From assembly GCA_024235135.1 (NCBI GenBank), contig JACKMZ010000002.1, forward strand, positions 310,001 to 374,000: a stretch of 64,000 nucleotides of DNA, in the 5' to 3' direction. This stretch comes from Gammaproteobacteria bacterium (GTDB taxonomy: Bacteria; Pseudomonadota; Gammaproteobacteria; Competibacterales; Competibacteraceae). The notes beneath the pieces were generated by a model, which made no database searches, was not told the DNA's origin, and worked only from the letters and a program-made list of their open reading frames with translations. The position numbers and the translations under genes were made by a program. Position 1 is the stretch's first letter; every line of letters begins with the position of its first letter. Positions 44,119 to 53,764 of this stretch are shown piece after piece.

Positions 44119-45468
44119 TCATTTCAAGAACAGGGTCGCCAAGCCCAGAAAAGCGAAAAAGCCTACGATGTCGGTCACCGTGGTCAAAACCACGCTGCCC
44201 GCCAGCGCGGGATCGATGCCGAAGCGGCGTAGAAGCAAAGGGATGGTCACGCCGGCCAAAGCCGCACAGAGCAGGTTGATCAGAATCGCCGCGCCGATGA
44301 TGCCGCCGATCGTGAAATTGCCGAACCAGATCACGGCGAGACCGGCGACAACCACCGCCCACATCAGGCCATTGAGCAAGCCGACCGCCAATTCCTTGAA
44401 CATGAGTAGCCGGGCATTGCTGTTTTCCACATGGCCTAGCGCCAGCCCCCGGATCACCAGAGTCAGCGTCTGACTGCCGGCGATACCGCCCATACTGGCG
44501 ACGATGGGCATGAGCACCGCCAGGGCTACCACCTTGGCTAGCACGCCTTCGAACAGGCCGATGACCCACGCCGCCATGAACGCCGTAATCAAATTGATGC
44601 CCAGCCATACCGCACGCCGCCGGGAGCTTGGAACCACCGGCGCGAAGATGTCTTCGTCCTCGTCCAGACCCGCCATGCTCATGATGGAGTGCTCCGCCTC
44701 GGTGCGAATGACGTCCACCACGTCGTCGATGGTGATGCGTCCCAGCAGGCGCCCGTCCGGCCCGATCACGGGCGCCGAAACGAGATCGTACTGTTCGAAG
44801 CGTCGGGCCACGTCTTCCGCGGACGAGATGGCGGGTATGGGTTCGAAATCCTTGACCATCACCTCGTCAACGGTGGCATCGGGTTGGCCGATGAGCAAAT
44901 GATGGATGGGCAGGATGCCCAGATAACGGTCGCCACGATCGACCACCATCAGACTGTCGGTTTGCTCGGGGAGGGAGCCGCGCAAGCGTAAATAGCGCAA
45001 TACCACATCCAGGCTGACGTCGGCGCGCACCGTGATCATGTCGGTGTTCATCAAACCGCCGGCGCTGTCCTCGGGATAGGAGAGCACGGCTTCCAGGCGT
45101 TGGCGGTTTTGCAGATCCATGGAATGCAGCAACTCGGCGCTGACGGCTTCCGGAAGGTCCTGCAGCAAATCCGCCAGATCGTCCAGATCCAGCCCTTCGG
45201 TGGCGGCCAGCAGATCCTCGGGTTCCATTTCCTGAATAAGACCCGAGCGGGCTTCGTCGTTGACATGCAACAGGACTTCGCCACTGCTCTCCGGCTCGAC
45301 CAGTTCCCAGACGACCTTACGTTCCGCCGGTGGCAGCGACTGCAACAGATCGGCGATTTCGGCCGGATGCAAGGCGCCCAGCATGCGCCGCACATTCTGG
45401 AAAGTGCCACGTTCCAGGGCCCGCCTCAGGCGCCGCAGATAAGTGGGTCTCTGGTCGTTCTCAGCCAT
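44119..45468 (-). CDS. mgtE: MgtE-family magnesium transporter
   Basis: 449 residues. N-terminal MgtE domain (LHPAEIADLLQSLPPAERK), two CBS domains (about residues 135-255), then five membrane helices with the signature GGIAGSQTLTLVIRGLALG. It imports Mg2+, gated by magnesium binding to the cytosolic domains. GGAGG lies at the right distance before ATG 45468. It is the last gene of the rpoN-pts block; a 155-base gap separates it from ptsP. Confidence 0.95.
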   Translation of the reverse strand: MAENDQRPTYLRRLRRALERGTFQNVRRMLGALHPAEIADLLQSLPPAERKVVWELVEPESSGEVLLHVNDEARSGLIQEMEPEDLLAATEGLDLDDLADLLQDLPEAVSAELLHSMDLQNRQRLEAVLSYPEDSAGGLMNTDMITVRADVSLDVVLRYLRLRGSLPEQTDSLMVVDRGDRYLGILPIHHLLIGQPDATVDEVMVKDFEPIPAISSAEDVARRFEQYDLVSAPVIGPDGRLLGRITIDDVVDVIRTEAEHSIMSMAGLDEDEDIFAPVVPSSRRRAVWLGINLITAFMAAWVIGLFEGVLAKVVALAVLMPIVASMGGIAGSQTLTLVIRGLALGHVENSNARLLMFKELAVGLLNGLMWAVVVAGLAVIWFGNFTIGGIIGAAILINLLCAALAGVTIPLLLRRFGIDPALAGSVVLTTVTDIVGFFAFLGLATLFLK

Positions 45469-45623
45469 AAAAGCCTCCGTAGATGGCACTGCGGGGGTGA
45501 GGGCGTGGCGCCCCGATCCGGCCTGGATGCAAGGAGGCCGGGTGGTGCTCGATGGTGATCGCGGGAATCAGGAACGCGCGGCAGTGTAACGGGGAACGCC
45601 GGTCAGGTCCACGGGGGCGGCCG

Positions 45624-47354
45624 TCAAAGGCGGGTAAGGTTCTGTACCTGCTGGTTGAATTTCTTGGGATCTTCGGTATGCAAAATACGCTTGACGAGTG
45701 TCATGAGTTCCAGCAGATGGCTTTCCCGGATCACCCGTTTGACTTCCAGAAGGCTGTTGGGATGCATGCTGAAATGCGTCAAGCCGAGACCTAGCAACAG
45801 GCGAACGTAGCGTGGGTCGCCCGCCATCTCTCCACACATGCTAACGGGAATGTTCGCCTTCTGCCCAGCCTGGATGGTCATGGCGATCAGTTGCAACACG
45901 GCCGGATGAAGGGGATCGTAGAGATAATTGACTTCGTCGTCGGTGCGGTCGATGGCCAGAGTGTACTGAATCAAATCGTTGGTGCCGATGGAAAGAAAAT
46001 CCAGATGGCGGGCGAAAAACGGGGCGCAGATAGCCGCCGCGGGTACCTCGATCATGGCTCCTATGGGCATGCGCTCGTCGAAACGCTGGCCACGCAAGCG
46101 CAATTCCTGCTTGGTTTCCTGGGTCAAGCGCAGGACTTGCAGCAGTTCCTGGATGTTGGACAGCATGGGAATCATCATGCGTACGGGCCCGAACGCCGAA
46201 GCGCGGAGTATGGCTCGCAGTTGCGGGCGAAACAGCGCCAGGTTCTTTAGGCACAGGCGGATGGCCCGTAGTCCAAGCGCCGGATTCGAGCTGCCGACGC
46301 GGTTTTCGCCCAGTCCCTTGTCCGCGCCCAGATCGACCGTGCGGATGGTGATGGGCTTGCCGTCCAGCATTTTGAGGACATGCAGATATGAGGTGAGGTG
46401 TTCTTCCTCGTCCGGAATGTCCTTGCGATTCATGAACAGAAATTCGGTACGGTACAGTCCGACTCCGGCCGCCCCGACTTGACACACCGCTGCGGCGTCT
46501 TCCGGCAACTCGATATTGGCGTGCAGGGTGATCCGCACGGCGTCGCGGGTCACCGTCGGTTGTTCCTTGAGTTTGACGAGTTCCAGTTGCTGGTGCTGAT
46601 CTTCCTGCTGCTTCCAGCGGTAATACTTGATCGCCTGCTCGTCCAAACCCACCATCAGCACGCCCAGTTGGCCATCGACGATGGCCAGTTCGTCCTCGTC
46701 GAGATAACGGCGCGCGCAATGCACGCCCATCACGGCGGGTATACCCAGGCTGCGGGCCAGAATGGCGGTGTGCGAGAGCGGCCCGCCGTGCTCGGTGACA
46801 AAGGCCAGCACGCCTTGATGTTGCATGAGCACGGTGTCGGCGGGGGTGAGTTCCTCGGCGACGAGAATACGTCCTTCCAGGCGGCTGGAAATGGCGTCGG
46901 CGGTGCCTCCCTCGTTGGCCAGCAGAATGCGTTGAATGCGTTGGACCACATGGTCCACATCGTCGCGGCGGGTGCGTAAATAGGGGTCTTCCATCTCATT
47001 GAAGACTTGCACGACCCAATCGCGTTGGAGTTTCAATGCCCATTCCGCGTTGCAGCTGCGCGTGCGTATCAGTTTGATGGGCGCGCTGGCCAAGGTGGAG
47101 TCTTCCAGCATCAACAAATGGGTGTCGATGAAGGCGGCGACGTCGGCCGGTACGGACAGTGGGATGCGGGAACGGATTTCCCGCAATTGCTGTTTGGCTA
47201 TCGCCACGCCATGCAGGAAGCGTTGGACCTCTTCTTCAATCAGGACGCTGGAAATCGTGTATTCGGGAATTTCCAGTTGATCGCGCTGCAACAGAATGGT
47301 TTTACCGATGGCATAGCCTCGTGAAATACCGACTCCGTGCAGGGTAACGGGCAT
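45624..47354 (-). CDS. ptsP: PTS enzyme I (PEP-protein phosphotransferase)
   Basis: 576 residues, the size of a plain enzyme I without the GAF domain of enterobacterial PtsP. Catalytic His in TEHGGPLSHTAILAR; PEP-binding Arg and Cys in YRTEFLFMNR and PVSMCGEMAGD. It takes phosphate from PEP and passes it to HPr (gene seven bases upstream), which phosphorylates PtsN. No sugar permease is present, so this is a regulatory relay. The symbol ptsI would be equally valid. Confidence 0.95.
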   Translation of the reverse strand: MPVTLHGVGISRGYAIGKTILLQRDQLEIPEYTISSVLIEEEVQRFLHGVAIAKQQLREIRSRIPLSVPADVAAFIDTHLLMLEDSTLASAPIKLIRTRSCNAEWALKLQRDWVVQVFNEMEDPYLRTRRDDVDHVVQRIQRILLANEGGTADAISSRLEGRILVAEELTPADTVLMQHQGVLAFVTEHGGPLSHTAILARSLGIPAVMGVHCARRYLDEDELAIVDGQLGVLMVGLDEQAIKYYRWKQQEDQHQQLELVKLKEQPTVTRDAVRITLHANIELPEDAAAVCQVGAAGVGLYRTEFLFMNRKDIPDEEEHLTSYLHVLKMLDGKPITIRTVDLGADKGLGENRVGSSNPALGLRAIRLCLKNLALFRPQLRAILRASAFGPVRMMIPMLSNIQELLQVLRLTQETKQELRLRGQRFDERMPIGAMIEVPAAAICAPFFARHLDFLSIGTNDLIQYTLAIDRTDDEVNYLYDPLHPAVLQLIAMTIQAGQKANIPVSMCGEMAGDPRYVRLLLGLGLTHFSMHPNSLLEVKRVIRESHLLELMTLVKRILHTEDPKKFNQQVQNLTRL

Positions 47355-47361
47355 GACTGGC

Positions 47362-47631
47362 TCACTCGTCTTCGCCGAAACGCCGCAGCACCAAATCCTC
47401 CAGGCAGTCCAGAGCCTGCTCGGCGTCCTCGCCGGCCGCCTGCAGTTCCAGGCAGGCGCCTCGGGCGGCCGCTAGCATCATGACGCCCATGATACTTTTG
47501 CCATTGACTTCCCGGCCTTCCCGCCGGACCCGAATATCAGCCCCGAAACGCGCCGCCACGGTGACGAACTTGGCCGCCGCGCGAGCATGCAATCCCAGCC
47601 GATTGGTGACTGTGACTTGCCGGATCAGCAT
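47362..47631 (-). CDS. ptsH: HPr phosphocarrier protein
   Basis: 89 residues. The His phosphorylated by enzyme I is in NRLGLHARAA, and the regulatory Ser phosphorylated by HprK is in GKSIMGVMML. Placed between rapZ (16-base gap) and ptsP (7-base gap). Also called npr in this context. Having both sites fits the hprK gene in the same block. Confidence 0.96.
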   Translation of the reverse strand: MLIRQVTVTNRLGLHARAAAKFVTVAARFGADIRVRREGREVNGKSIMGVMMLAAARGACLELQAAGEDAEQALDCLEDLVLRRFGEDE

Positions 47632-47647
47632 GGTGGCAGGCTCTTGC

Positions 47648-48505
47648 TCATCCTAGCTCCCGATGACGCGTCATGACATGTGGCCGCGCCTTGCGAAAAT
47701 GATTGGCCAGCGCCTCGGCCATGTAGACCGAACGGTGTTGGCCGCCGGTACAGCCGATGGCGATGGTCAGATAACTACGGTTACCCTTGTCGAAACAGGG
47801 AATCCAGGTTTCCAGAAAGCCCTGGAGGTCGGCGAGCATGTGCTTGACTTCAGGTTGTTGTTCGAGAAAAGCGACGACGGCTTCGTCACGTCCCGTCAAG
47901 GCGCGGAGATGGGGTTGCCAGTGGGGATTGGGCAGACAACGCACATCGAACACAAAATCCCCGTGGGCCGGGATGCCGTGCTTGAAACCGAAGGATTCGA
48001 AAAGGATGGACAGCGCGCCGAGCGGGGTGTCGTGTAAGCGGTTGCGGACCAGTTCCCGCAGTTGATGCACGTTGGTGTGGCTGGTATCGATGAGCAGATC
48101 GGCATGAGCGGCGATGGCGCCCAACAGCCGCCGTTCTTCCTGAATCGCCTCCAGCAGCGACACGCCATCTTCGCTCAGGGGATGCTTGCGCCGGGTATCG
48201 CTGTAACGCTTCAGCAGTGTATTGTCGGAGGCTTGCAGAAACAGGATCTCGACCGCGAGACCACTGTCCTGCAGGTCAGCCAGTACGCTGGGAAAGTTTT
48301 CCAGTTCATCCATGAAATTCCGCACGTCGATGCCCACCACGGTGTTACGGAACAGCCCATCCTCACGCGACAGAATCTCCTGGACCAGGGGTTGCAAGAG
48401 CTTGACCGGAAGATTGTCGATGCAGTAGTAATCCAGATCCTCCAAGGTCTGCAAGGCGATGGTTTTGCCGGCCCCAGACAATCCGCTGACGACGATTAGG
48501 CGCAT
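47648..48505 (-). CDS. rapZ: RapZ RNase adaptor / nucleotide-binding protein
   Basis: 285 residues. Walker A GLSGAGKT near the N-terminus, DVRNFMDELENF, and the C-terminal block GCTGGQHRSVYMAEALANHF. In E. coli RapZ controls glucosamine-6-phosphate synthase through small RNA decay. Its start overlaps the hprK 3' end by ten bases, so translation is probably coupled. Confidence 0.96.
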   Translation of the reverse strand: MRLIVVSGLSGAGKTIALQTLEDLDYYCIDNLPVKLLQPLVQEILSREDGLFRNTVVGIDVRNFMDELENFPSVLADLQDSGLAVEILFLQASDNTLLKRYSDTRRKHPLSEDGVSLLEAIQEERRLLGAIAAHADLLIDTSHTNVHQLRELVRNRLHDTPLGALSILFESFGFKHGIPAHGDFVFDVRCLPNPHWQPHLRALTGRDEAVVAFLEQQPEVKHMLADLQGFLETWIPCFDKGNRSYLTIAIGCTGGQHRSVYMAEALANHFRKARPHVMTRHRELG

Positions 48506-49434
48506 GATCCGTTCATCTCCTGTTGCAGGCGATCGTTCAACTCAAAGTCGGCGTGATAGCCGCCCAGGCGCTGGATATGATCACGCACGGCGCATTCCAC
48601 CAGGACAGCGAGGTTACGTCCCGGTGCGATAGGCAGGCTGAGTTGAGGTATGGCGACATCCAGCAGGGTACGGCTGGCGCGTGCGCCGTGCAGACGTTGT
48701 TCGGCAGGCAAATACATGTCTTCGGCGCGCTCCAGGTGGATGATCAGGCGGATACGTTTGTTGCGTTTGATGGCGCTGTCGCCGAACATGCGGCGAATAT
48801 TCAAAATGCCCAGTCCGCGTACTTCCAGAAAATCCCGGAGGGCTGCGGGACAAGTCCCTTCCAACACATTGGGAGCGACCCGTTGCAACTGCGGGGTGTC
48901 GTCGGCGATCAGGCGATGGCCGCGACTGACCAGTTCCAGGGCCAGTTCGCTCTTGCCCGTTCCACTGGCTCCGGTGATGAGCACGCCCAGGCCGAACACT
49001 TCCAACAGTTCGCCGTGGATGACCAACGCCGGGCCGCAGCGGCGTTGATACTCATGCAGTTGTTCCAGGGCGGCGCCGGGCAATGCCGGCGTGTACCAGA
49101 GTGCCGTTTCCGCCGCATCAGCGGATTCCTTCAGGGCTTCGGCCGGTGTCATGGAGCCACAGACCAGCACCGCCACCACGGGCGGGCTGAGTAGGCGATG
49201 AATCAAGGCATTGCGCGCGGACGGCTCCAGGGTTTGCAGGAAATGCCATTCTTCGATGCCAAGGATTTGTAACGGGGGAGGTTGCAGCCAATCCGGCCGC
49301 CCTAGCCGGATTGGCGTTGTGTCATCCGTTGCTTGTAAAACCCGTTCGGCCCCTGCCAGACCCCCTATCCAGCAAAGCTGAAGGATGGCCTGCAAAGCTT
49401 GAAAAAGGGTCTGGGCACGAATCGGCTCGCTCAT
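48496..49434 (-). CDS. hprK: HPr kinase/phosphorylase
   Basis: 312 residues. P-loop GASGTGKSELALELV, preceded by the N-terminal receiver-like domain, and the C-terminal LPIAPGRNLAVLVECAVRDH. It phosphorylates and dephosphorylates the regulatory Ser of HPr. ATG at 49434 gives the usual length; a longer frame to 49524 would overlap ptsN. It ends inside rapZ. Confidence 0.95.
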   Translation of the reverse strand: MSEPIRAQTLFQALQAILQLCWIGGLAGAERVLQATDDTTPIRLGRPDWLQPPPLQILGIEEWHFLQTLEPSARNALIHRLLSPPVVAVLVCGSMTPAEALKESADAAETALWYTPALPGAALEQLHEYQRRCGPALVIHGELLEVFGLGVLITGASGTGKSELALELVSRGHRLIADDTPQLQRVAPNVLEGTCPAALRDFLEVRGLGILNIRRMFGDSAIKRNKRIRLIIHLERAEDMYLPAEQRLHGARASRTLLDVAIPQLSLPIAPGRNLAVLVECAVRDHIQRLGGYHADFELNDRLQQEMNGSCA

Positions 49435-49442
49435 GATAGGGG

Positions 49443-49910
49443 CTAGGATGCAGTGGAGGGTTTCCAGCGGCTGAGGCGATCGAACAGGCCCTCTTTTGAT
49501 TCGGCGCTGCGCATTTGATCGCAAAAGGCTTCGTCGCTGAACATCTCGGCCAGATAAGCCAGGATTTTCAGATGTTCATCGGTAAAGTGGTCGGGAACCA
49601 GCAGGGCGAAGATCAAATCGACGGGCTGATGATCGATCGCATCGAAATCAATCCCTTCGCGCAGGGTGACAAATGCCCCGATGGCTCCCTCAAGGCGGCC
49701 TAGGCGGCCATGGGGTAGAGCGACCCCATGGCCCAGACCCGTACTGCCCAGACGCTCCCGACCCACCAAGGTGTCGAAGACTTCCCTGGCTGTAAGATCG
49801 GGTTGATCCTGGGCGATCAGTTCGCCCAGCCATTCGAGACATCTTTTTTTGCTGGCTGTCTCACCAGCGCATACGATGCGCCCGACAGTGAGCAAGTCTG
49901 TTATTTTCAT
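49443..49910 (-). CDS. ptsN: Nitrogen-PTS enzyme IIA
   Basis: 155 residues. The phosphorylated His is in GLGHGVALPHGRLG. It receives phosphate from HPr and regulates potassium transport, nitrogen metabolism and, in some bacteria, PHB turnover. Start at ATG 49910. It lies eight bases upstream of hprK and 21 after hpf. Confidence 0.96.
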   Translation of the reverse strand: MKITDLLTVGRIVCAGETASKKRCLEWLGELIAQDQPDLTAREVFDTLVGRERLGSTGLGHGVALPHGRLGRLEGAIGAFVTLREGIDFDAIDHQPVDLIFALLVPDHFTDEHLKILAYLAEMFSDEAFCDQMRSAESKEGLFDRLSRWKPSTAS

Positions 49911-49931
49911 ACCGTTGAATGCCAATGGTGG

Positions 49932-50249
49932 CTAGGGATAGACGCGCGCCTTGTCGCTGCGGTGTTTGTCGCTTTGTTTCTCCTTGTATTTCTTAATTTG
50001 CCTATCGAGTTTATCGATGAGCGCGTCGATGGACGCATACATGTCTTCGTCTACGGCATCGGCATAGATATCGTTGCCGGCTAAATGGATGCGTGCTTCG
50101 GCCTTCTGGCGCAGTTTCTCGACGCTGAGAACGACATGCACCTGGGTCACATGGTCGAAATGCCGCTCAATGCGGTCCAATTTTTCATGTACATAGCTCC
50201 GCAAAGCCTCTGTGATTTCGATGTGGTGCCCAGTCATATTGATATGCAT
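49932..50249 (-). CDS. hpf: Ribosome hibernation-promoting factor
   Basis: 105 residues. MHINMTGHHIEITEALRSYV start and VVLSVEKLRQKAEARIHLAGNDIY core of the short HPF/YfiA family, which inactivates idle ribosomes. GGAG precedes ATG 50249. It lies between rpoN and ptsN, its classical place. Confidence 0.96.
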   Translation of the reverse strand: MHINMTGHHIEITEALRSYVHEKLDRIERHFDHVTQVHVVLSVEKLRQKAEARIHLAGNDIYADAVDEDMYASIDALIDKLDRQIKKYKEKQSDKHRSDKARVYP

Positions 50250-50314
50250 TATTAACTCCTCAACTGGCAGGTCTAGCTTCGATTCGCCCGAAGGCGCCCA
50301 CGGCGCCCCGCCCA

Positions 50315-51784
50315 TTAGGCAAGGCGCTTGCGGTCGGTGGAGGATGGGATGGACATCACCTCCCGATATTTAGCTACGGTACGGCGCGCGACTTTGATGC
50401 CCCCCTCGGCGCTGAGACATTCAGCGATTTTGTGGTCACTCAGGGGTTTGCTCGGATTTTCTTGATCGATCAGTTTCTTGATCATGGCGCGGATGGCGAC
50501 CGATGAACATTCGCCGCCATCGTTGGTGCCCACGTGGCTGGAGAAGAAGTATTTGAACTCATAGATGCCACGCGGCGTATGCATGTATTTCTGGGTGGTG
50601 ACCCGGGAAATGGTCGATTCGTGCATGCCCATCGACTCGGCGATGTCCCTCAGCACCAGGGGACGCATGTATTCTTCGCCGTGCTCGAAAAAATCCCGCT
50701 GCCGCTCGATGATGCTGGTGGCGACCTTGAGCAGGGTCTCATTGCGGTTTTTCAGGCTTTTCAAAAACCACCGAGCTTCCTGTAAATGATTTTTCAGGTA
50801 CATGTTATCGGCGCTGTTGTCGGCCCGCCGCACCAGTCGAGCATACTGGCTGTTGATGCGTAGCTTGGGCGTGCTGTCCGGGTTCAGATCGACGCGCCAA
50901 GTATTCTTGTAACGGTAAACGAAGACATCGGGAACGACGTATTGCGCTTCGCCGGAGGCGATTTGCGTGCCTGGCCGGGGATTGAGCGATTGGATCAGGT
51001 TGATGACGCCCTGAAGTTCCTCACGTGATACCTTGAGGCGGCGCATCAGGGTGTTGAAATCGCGACCCGCCAGCAATTCCAAGTGATAGGCGACCAATTC
51101 CTTGGCTTTGCCAAGACAAGGGGTATCGGCCGGCAATAGTTCCATTTGCAACAGTAAACACTCAGCTGGGGTACGCGCCGCGATGCCGGGGGGATCGAAA
51201 CGCTGAATGCGGTGCAATACCGCTTCCACTTCGCTCAGTTCCAGTTCGTGCTCCTGGCTCAACCCCTGGTGGATATCTTCCAGCGACAGCGACAAATACC
51301 CTGAATCGTCCACGGCATCGATGAGGGCCATGGCGATGCTTATATCGGTTTCGCTGAACGGCGTCAGGCGCATCTGCCAGAGCAGGTAATCGTGCAGGGA
51401 TTCACCCTCGGCGGTACGCTGTTCGAAGGAGTCGCGCTGCTCATCGTCGTCGCGTGAGAAAGCCGTCGAACCGTCGTAGAAATCATCGACATCCTCCCAC
51501 CCGCTTTCCACCGATGGCAATTCGCCGGCTTCTCCCTCGCTACTGGATTCCGCCGGGGTTTCGGTCTGCGTCTCTCGGGTATCGCTTCCATCGAAGGAAT
51601 CGCCGACTGAAGGAGCCTCAAGATGCTGTTCGTCGGTTCTTTCCAGCATCAAGTTGGATTCCAAAACTTGCTGGATCTCCGTTTGCAAATCCAGACTGGA
51701 AAGTTGCAACAAGCGGATGGCCTGCTGCAACTGAGGGGTCATGGTCAGTTGATGACCGATCCGTAATTGTAAGGACTGCCTCAT
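50315..51784 (-). CDS. rpoN: RNA polymerase sigma-54 factor
   Basis: 489 residues. Region I is Gln/Leu-rich (LTMTPQLQQAIRLLQL), followed by an acidic region II, the core-binding domain, and the RpoN box ARRTVAKYRE near the C-terminus. It directs transcription from -24/-12 promoters. A sigma-54-like promoter at 51863-51879 lies about 70 bases upstream of the ATG, which suggests autoregulation. It heads the hpf-ptsN-hprK-rapZ-ptsH-ptsP group. Confidence 0.98.
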   Translation of the reverse strand: MRQSLQLRIGHQLTMTPQLQQAIRLLQLSSLDLQTEIQQVLESNLMLERTDEQHLEAPSVGDSFDGSDTRETQTETPAESSSEGEAGELPSVESGWEDVDDFYDGSTAFSRDDDEQRDSFEQRTAEGESLHDYLLWQMRLTPFSETDISIAMALIDAVDDSGYLSLSLEDIHQGLSQEHELELSEVEAVLHRIQRFDPPGIAARTPAECLLLQMELLPADTPCLGKAKELVAYHLELLAGRDFNTLMRRLKVSREELQGVINLIQSLNPRPGTQIASGEAQYVVPDVFVYRYKNTWRVDLNPDSTPKLRINSQYARLVRRADNSADNMYLKNHLQEARWFLKSLKNRNETLLKVATSIIERQRDFFEHGEEYMRPLVLRDIAESMGMHESTISRVTTQKYMHTPRGIYEFKYFFSSHVGTNDGGECSSVAIRAMIKKLIDQENPSKPLSDHKIAECLSAEGGIKVARRTVAKYREVMSIPSSTDRKRLA

Positions 51785-51862
51785 GGCCCAGAAAGCCTAG
51801 AAATTTTATGAACTTGCATGATCCCGCCCGTTCTGGAGAATTGCGCTGTCGTTCCTACAATA

Positions 51863-51879
51863 TAGCAGGTATCGTGCCA
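51863..51879 (-). promoter_or_regulatory. rpoN: Sigma-54-type promoter upstream of rpoN
   Basis: On the minus strand TGGCACG-ATAC-CTGCTA, with GG and GC at exact -24/-12 spacing and one mismatch in the TTGC box. The transcript would start near 51853, about 70 bases before the rpoN ATG. Confidence 0.55.
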
Positions 51880-51933
51880 GTGGGAAGAATCATAAACTGG
51901 CCTGGTCTGATAAATTGACCAAAAGTACCCGTG

Positions 51934-52659
51934 CTACAGTCGGAAAGATTCACCCAAATACACCTCGCGGACTTGTCGATCGGCTAGGATCTCCTTTGGA
52001 GTGCCTTCGGAGATCACATGTCCGTCATTCAGAATATAGGCCCGATCGCAGATGCCAAGGGTTTCCCGCACATTGTGGTCGGTGATCAGCACACCGATTT
52101 GCCGTTCGCAGAGGTGTTGGATGATGCGTTGAATATCCAGCACCGAGATCGGGTCCACGCCCGCGAAGGGCTCGTCGAGAAGCACGAAATGCGGATCGGC
52201 CGCCAGCGCCCGGGCGATTTCCACGCGCCGACGTTCGCCTCCGGACAGGCTGAGTCCGAGTTGATCGCGCAAGTGATTGACGTGCAGTTCGTGCAAGAGA
52301 TCCTCGGCTCGGCCGATACGGGCGCTGCGACTCAGGTCCCGGCGGGTTTCCAGAATCGCCAGCACGTTGTCGAACACGGTGAGCTTGCGGAATACGGAGG
52401 GCTCCTGGGGCAGGTAGCTGAGCCCCAATTGCGCACGCTTGTGTACCGGCATCCGGGTGATGTCCCTGCCATTGAGCAGAACTCGCCCTTCATCGCAGGG
52501 CGTCAGGCCGACGATCATGTAGAAACAGGTGGTTTTTCCCGCGCCATTGGGTCCGAGCAGACCGACCGCTTCTCCGCTGTCCACCCAGAGTGAGGCGGCA
52601 TCGACCACGCAACGTTTCTTATATCGCTTGACGATTTCCTTGACGACCAGTTCGGGCAT
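51934..52659 (-). CDS. lptB: Lipopolysaccharide export ATPase
   Basis: 241 residues, an ABC ATPase with Walker A GPNGAGKTT, signature LSGGERRRVEIARALA, Walker B LLDEPFAGVDP and H-loop ITDHNVRETL. It powers LPS extraction with LptFG (not in the window). Its ATG overlaps the lptA stop by one base. Confidence 0.98.
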   Translation of the reverse strand: MPELVVKEIVKRYKKRCVVDAASLWVDSGEAVGLLGPNGAGKTTCFYMIVGLTPCDEGRVLLNGRDITRMPVHKRAQLGLSYLPQEPSVFRKLTVFDNVLAILETRRDLSRSARIGRAEDLLHELHVNHLRDQLGLSLSGGERRRVEIARALAADPHFVLLDEPFAGVDPISVLDIQRIIQHLCERQIGVLITDHNVRETLGICDRAYILNDGHVISEGTPKEILADRQVREVYLGESFRL

Positions 52660-53168
52660 CAGGGTCCACCGACCTTTGCGGTTTCCGGTTGAATGATGAA
52701 CTCGATGCGCTTGCCCTTGTCGCTGTTGGCCTTGACCTGGTCTTTGGTGAGGTCGTATTCGATGCGATCTCCGGTAAAGCTGTCCTTGCCCTGGATGACC
52801 TTGGCGTTGATCGTCATCACGACCCTCGCGGTGCTGGCATTGTATTCGACGCGCTGGCCGTAGCCCTGAATCTCGGGTTTATCGACACTGGGTTTGTAAC
52901 GCAGTTGCACGGGTTTGCCCACGGCCTCCATGCGTTCAAAGCGGCCATCCTTGAAGTAGATGGTTGCGGTGGCGGCCTCCATGCGCATGGAACCCTGCGA
53001 GATGACGACGTTGCCGCGATAGACGCTGATGCCGGTTTTCTGATCCAACTCACCACTGTCCGCTTCCAGACGGATGGGTTGCTGGCGATCGTCCGGCAGC
53101 GCCCAGACGTCGATCGATAGGAGCAACAGCCAACACAGCAAGCTGCCTTCAAGGGCGAGGCGGTGCAT
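52659..53168 (-). CDS. lptA: LPS transport periplasmic bridge protein
   Basis: 169 residues from ATG 53168. Signal peptide (LALEGSLLCWLLLLSIDVWA) followed by the OstA-like beta-jellyroll (IRLEADSGELDQKTGISVYR, GNVVISQGSMRMEA). It forms the periplasmic bridge for LPS. The start lies inside the lptC 3' end by 20 bases; an earlier in-frame start at 53210 would put residues before the signal peptide. Confidence 0.95.
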   Translation of the reverse strand: MHRLALEGSLLCWLLLLSIDVWALPDDRQQPIRLEADSGELDQKTGISVYRGNVVISQGSMRMEAATATIYFKDGRFERMEAVGKPVQLRYKPSVDKPEIQGYGQRVEYNASTARVVMTINAKVIQGKDSFTGDRIEYDLTKDQVKANSDKGKRIEFIIQPETAKVGGP

Positions 53169-53715
53169 AGACACTGCGTACAGCGGAGAGTAATTCCACA
53201 CGTTCTTCATTCCAATAAGCTCTCAGGCCGGTGGCGTCGAGCACGCCGCCGGGGGTTTGAGCATGTACGGCCGCGTCGGTTTCCGCCAACCCCTGCTTGG
53301 GATAGACCAGTACATGCTCGGTGGTAATGGTAACGGGTTGTTCGCCGCTCTCGGCGGGGCGGGTGAGGGTAACGCCCTCGTCCAGCCGTAAGGTCTCTTT
53401 GTCCGCCGCCAGCCACCCCTTCTGCGCCTGCACCAGCCATTCCCGGATTTGGCCATCGCGCAACGCCTCGAAGCGGGGCTGCGCGATCCGGGTGCCCTGC
53501 TGTCCCGGCAATTGGATCAGATGCGGGGCCGCCAGGGTGTATTGGCGCAGCCCTTGATCGTCGGTGCTGACGGCCTGAAAGTTATCCACATACAGGGTCG
53601 GGGCTTGGTTACCCTGTGGCCCGGTGCCGTGCAACGTGGATTCCACCGTGAAGAACAGCCAACCGCTCATAAAGGCTAGCAGCAGAAGGGCAAGAACATA
53701 GCCGACACTGTTCAT
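53149..53715 (-). CDS. lptC: LPS export protein LptC
   Basis: 188 residues. One N-terminal membrane helix (GYVLALLLLAFMSGWLFFTV), then a periplasmic jellyroll. It links the inner-membrane transporter to LptA. Between kdsC and lptA, overlapping the latter. Confidence 0.95.
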   Translation of the reverse strand: MNSVGYVLALLLLAFMSGWLFFTVESTLHGTGPQGNQAPTLYVDNFQAVSTDDQGLRQYTLAAPHLIQLPGQQGTRIAQPRFEALRDGQIREWLVQAQKGWLAADKETLRLDEGVTLTRPAESGEQPVTITTEHVLVYPKQGLAETDAAVHAQTPGGVLDATGLRAYWNEERVELLSAVRSVYAPPRP

Positions 53716-53764
53716 AAGCCGATATGCAACGAAAGAAGGGTCGCCGCAGAGTGATGCGCTACTA

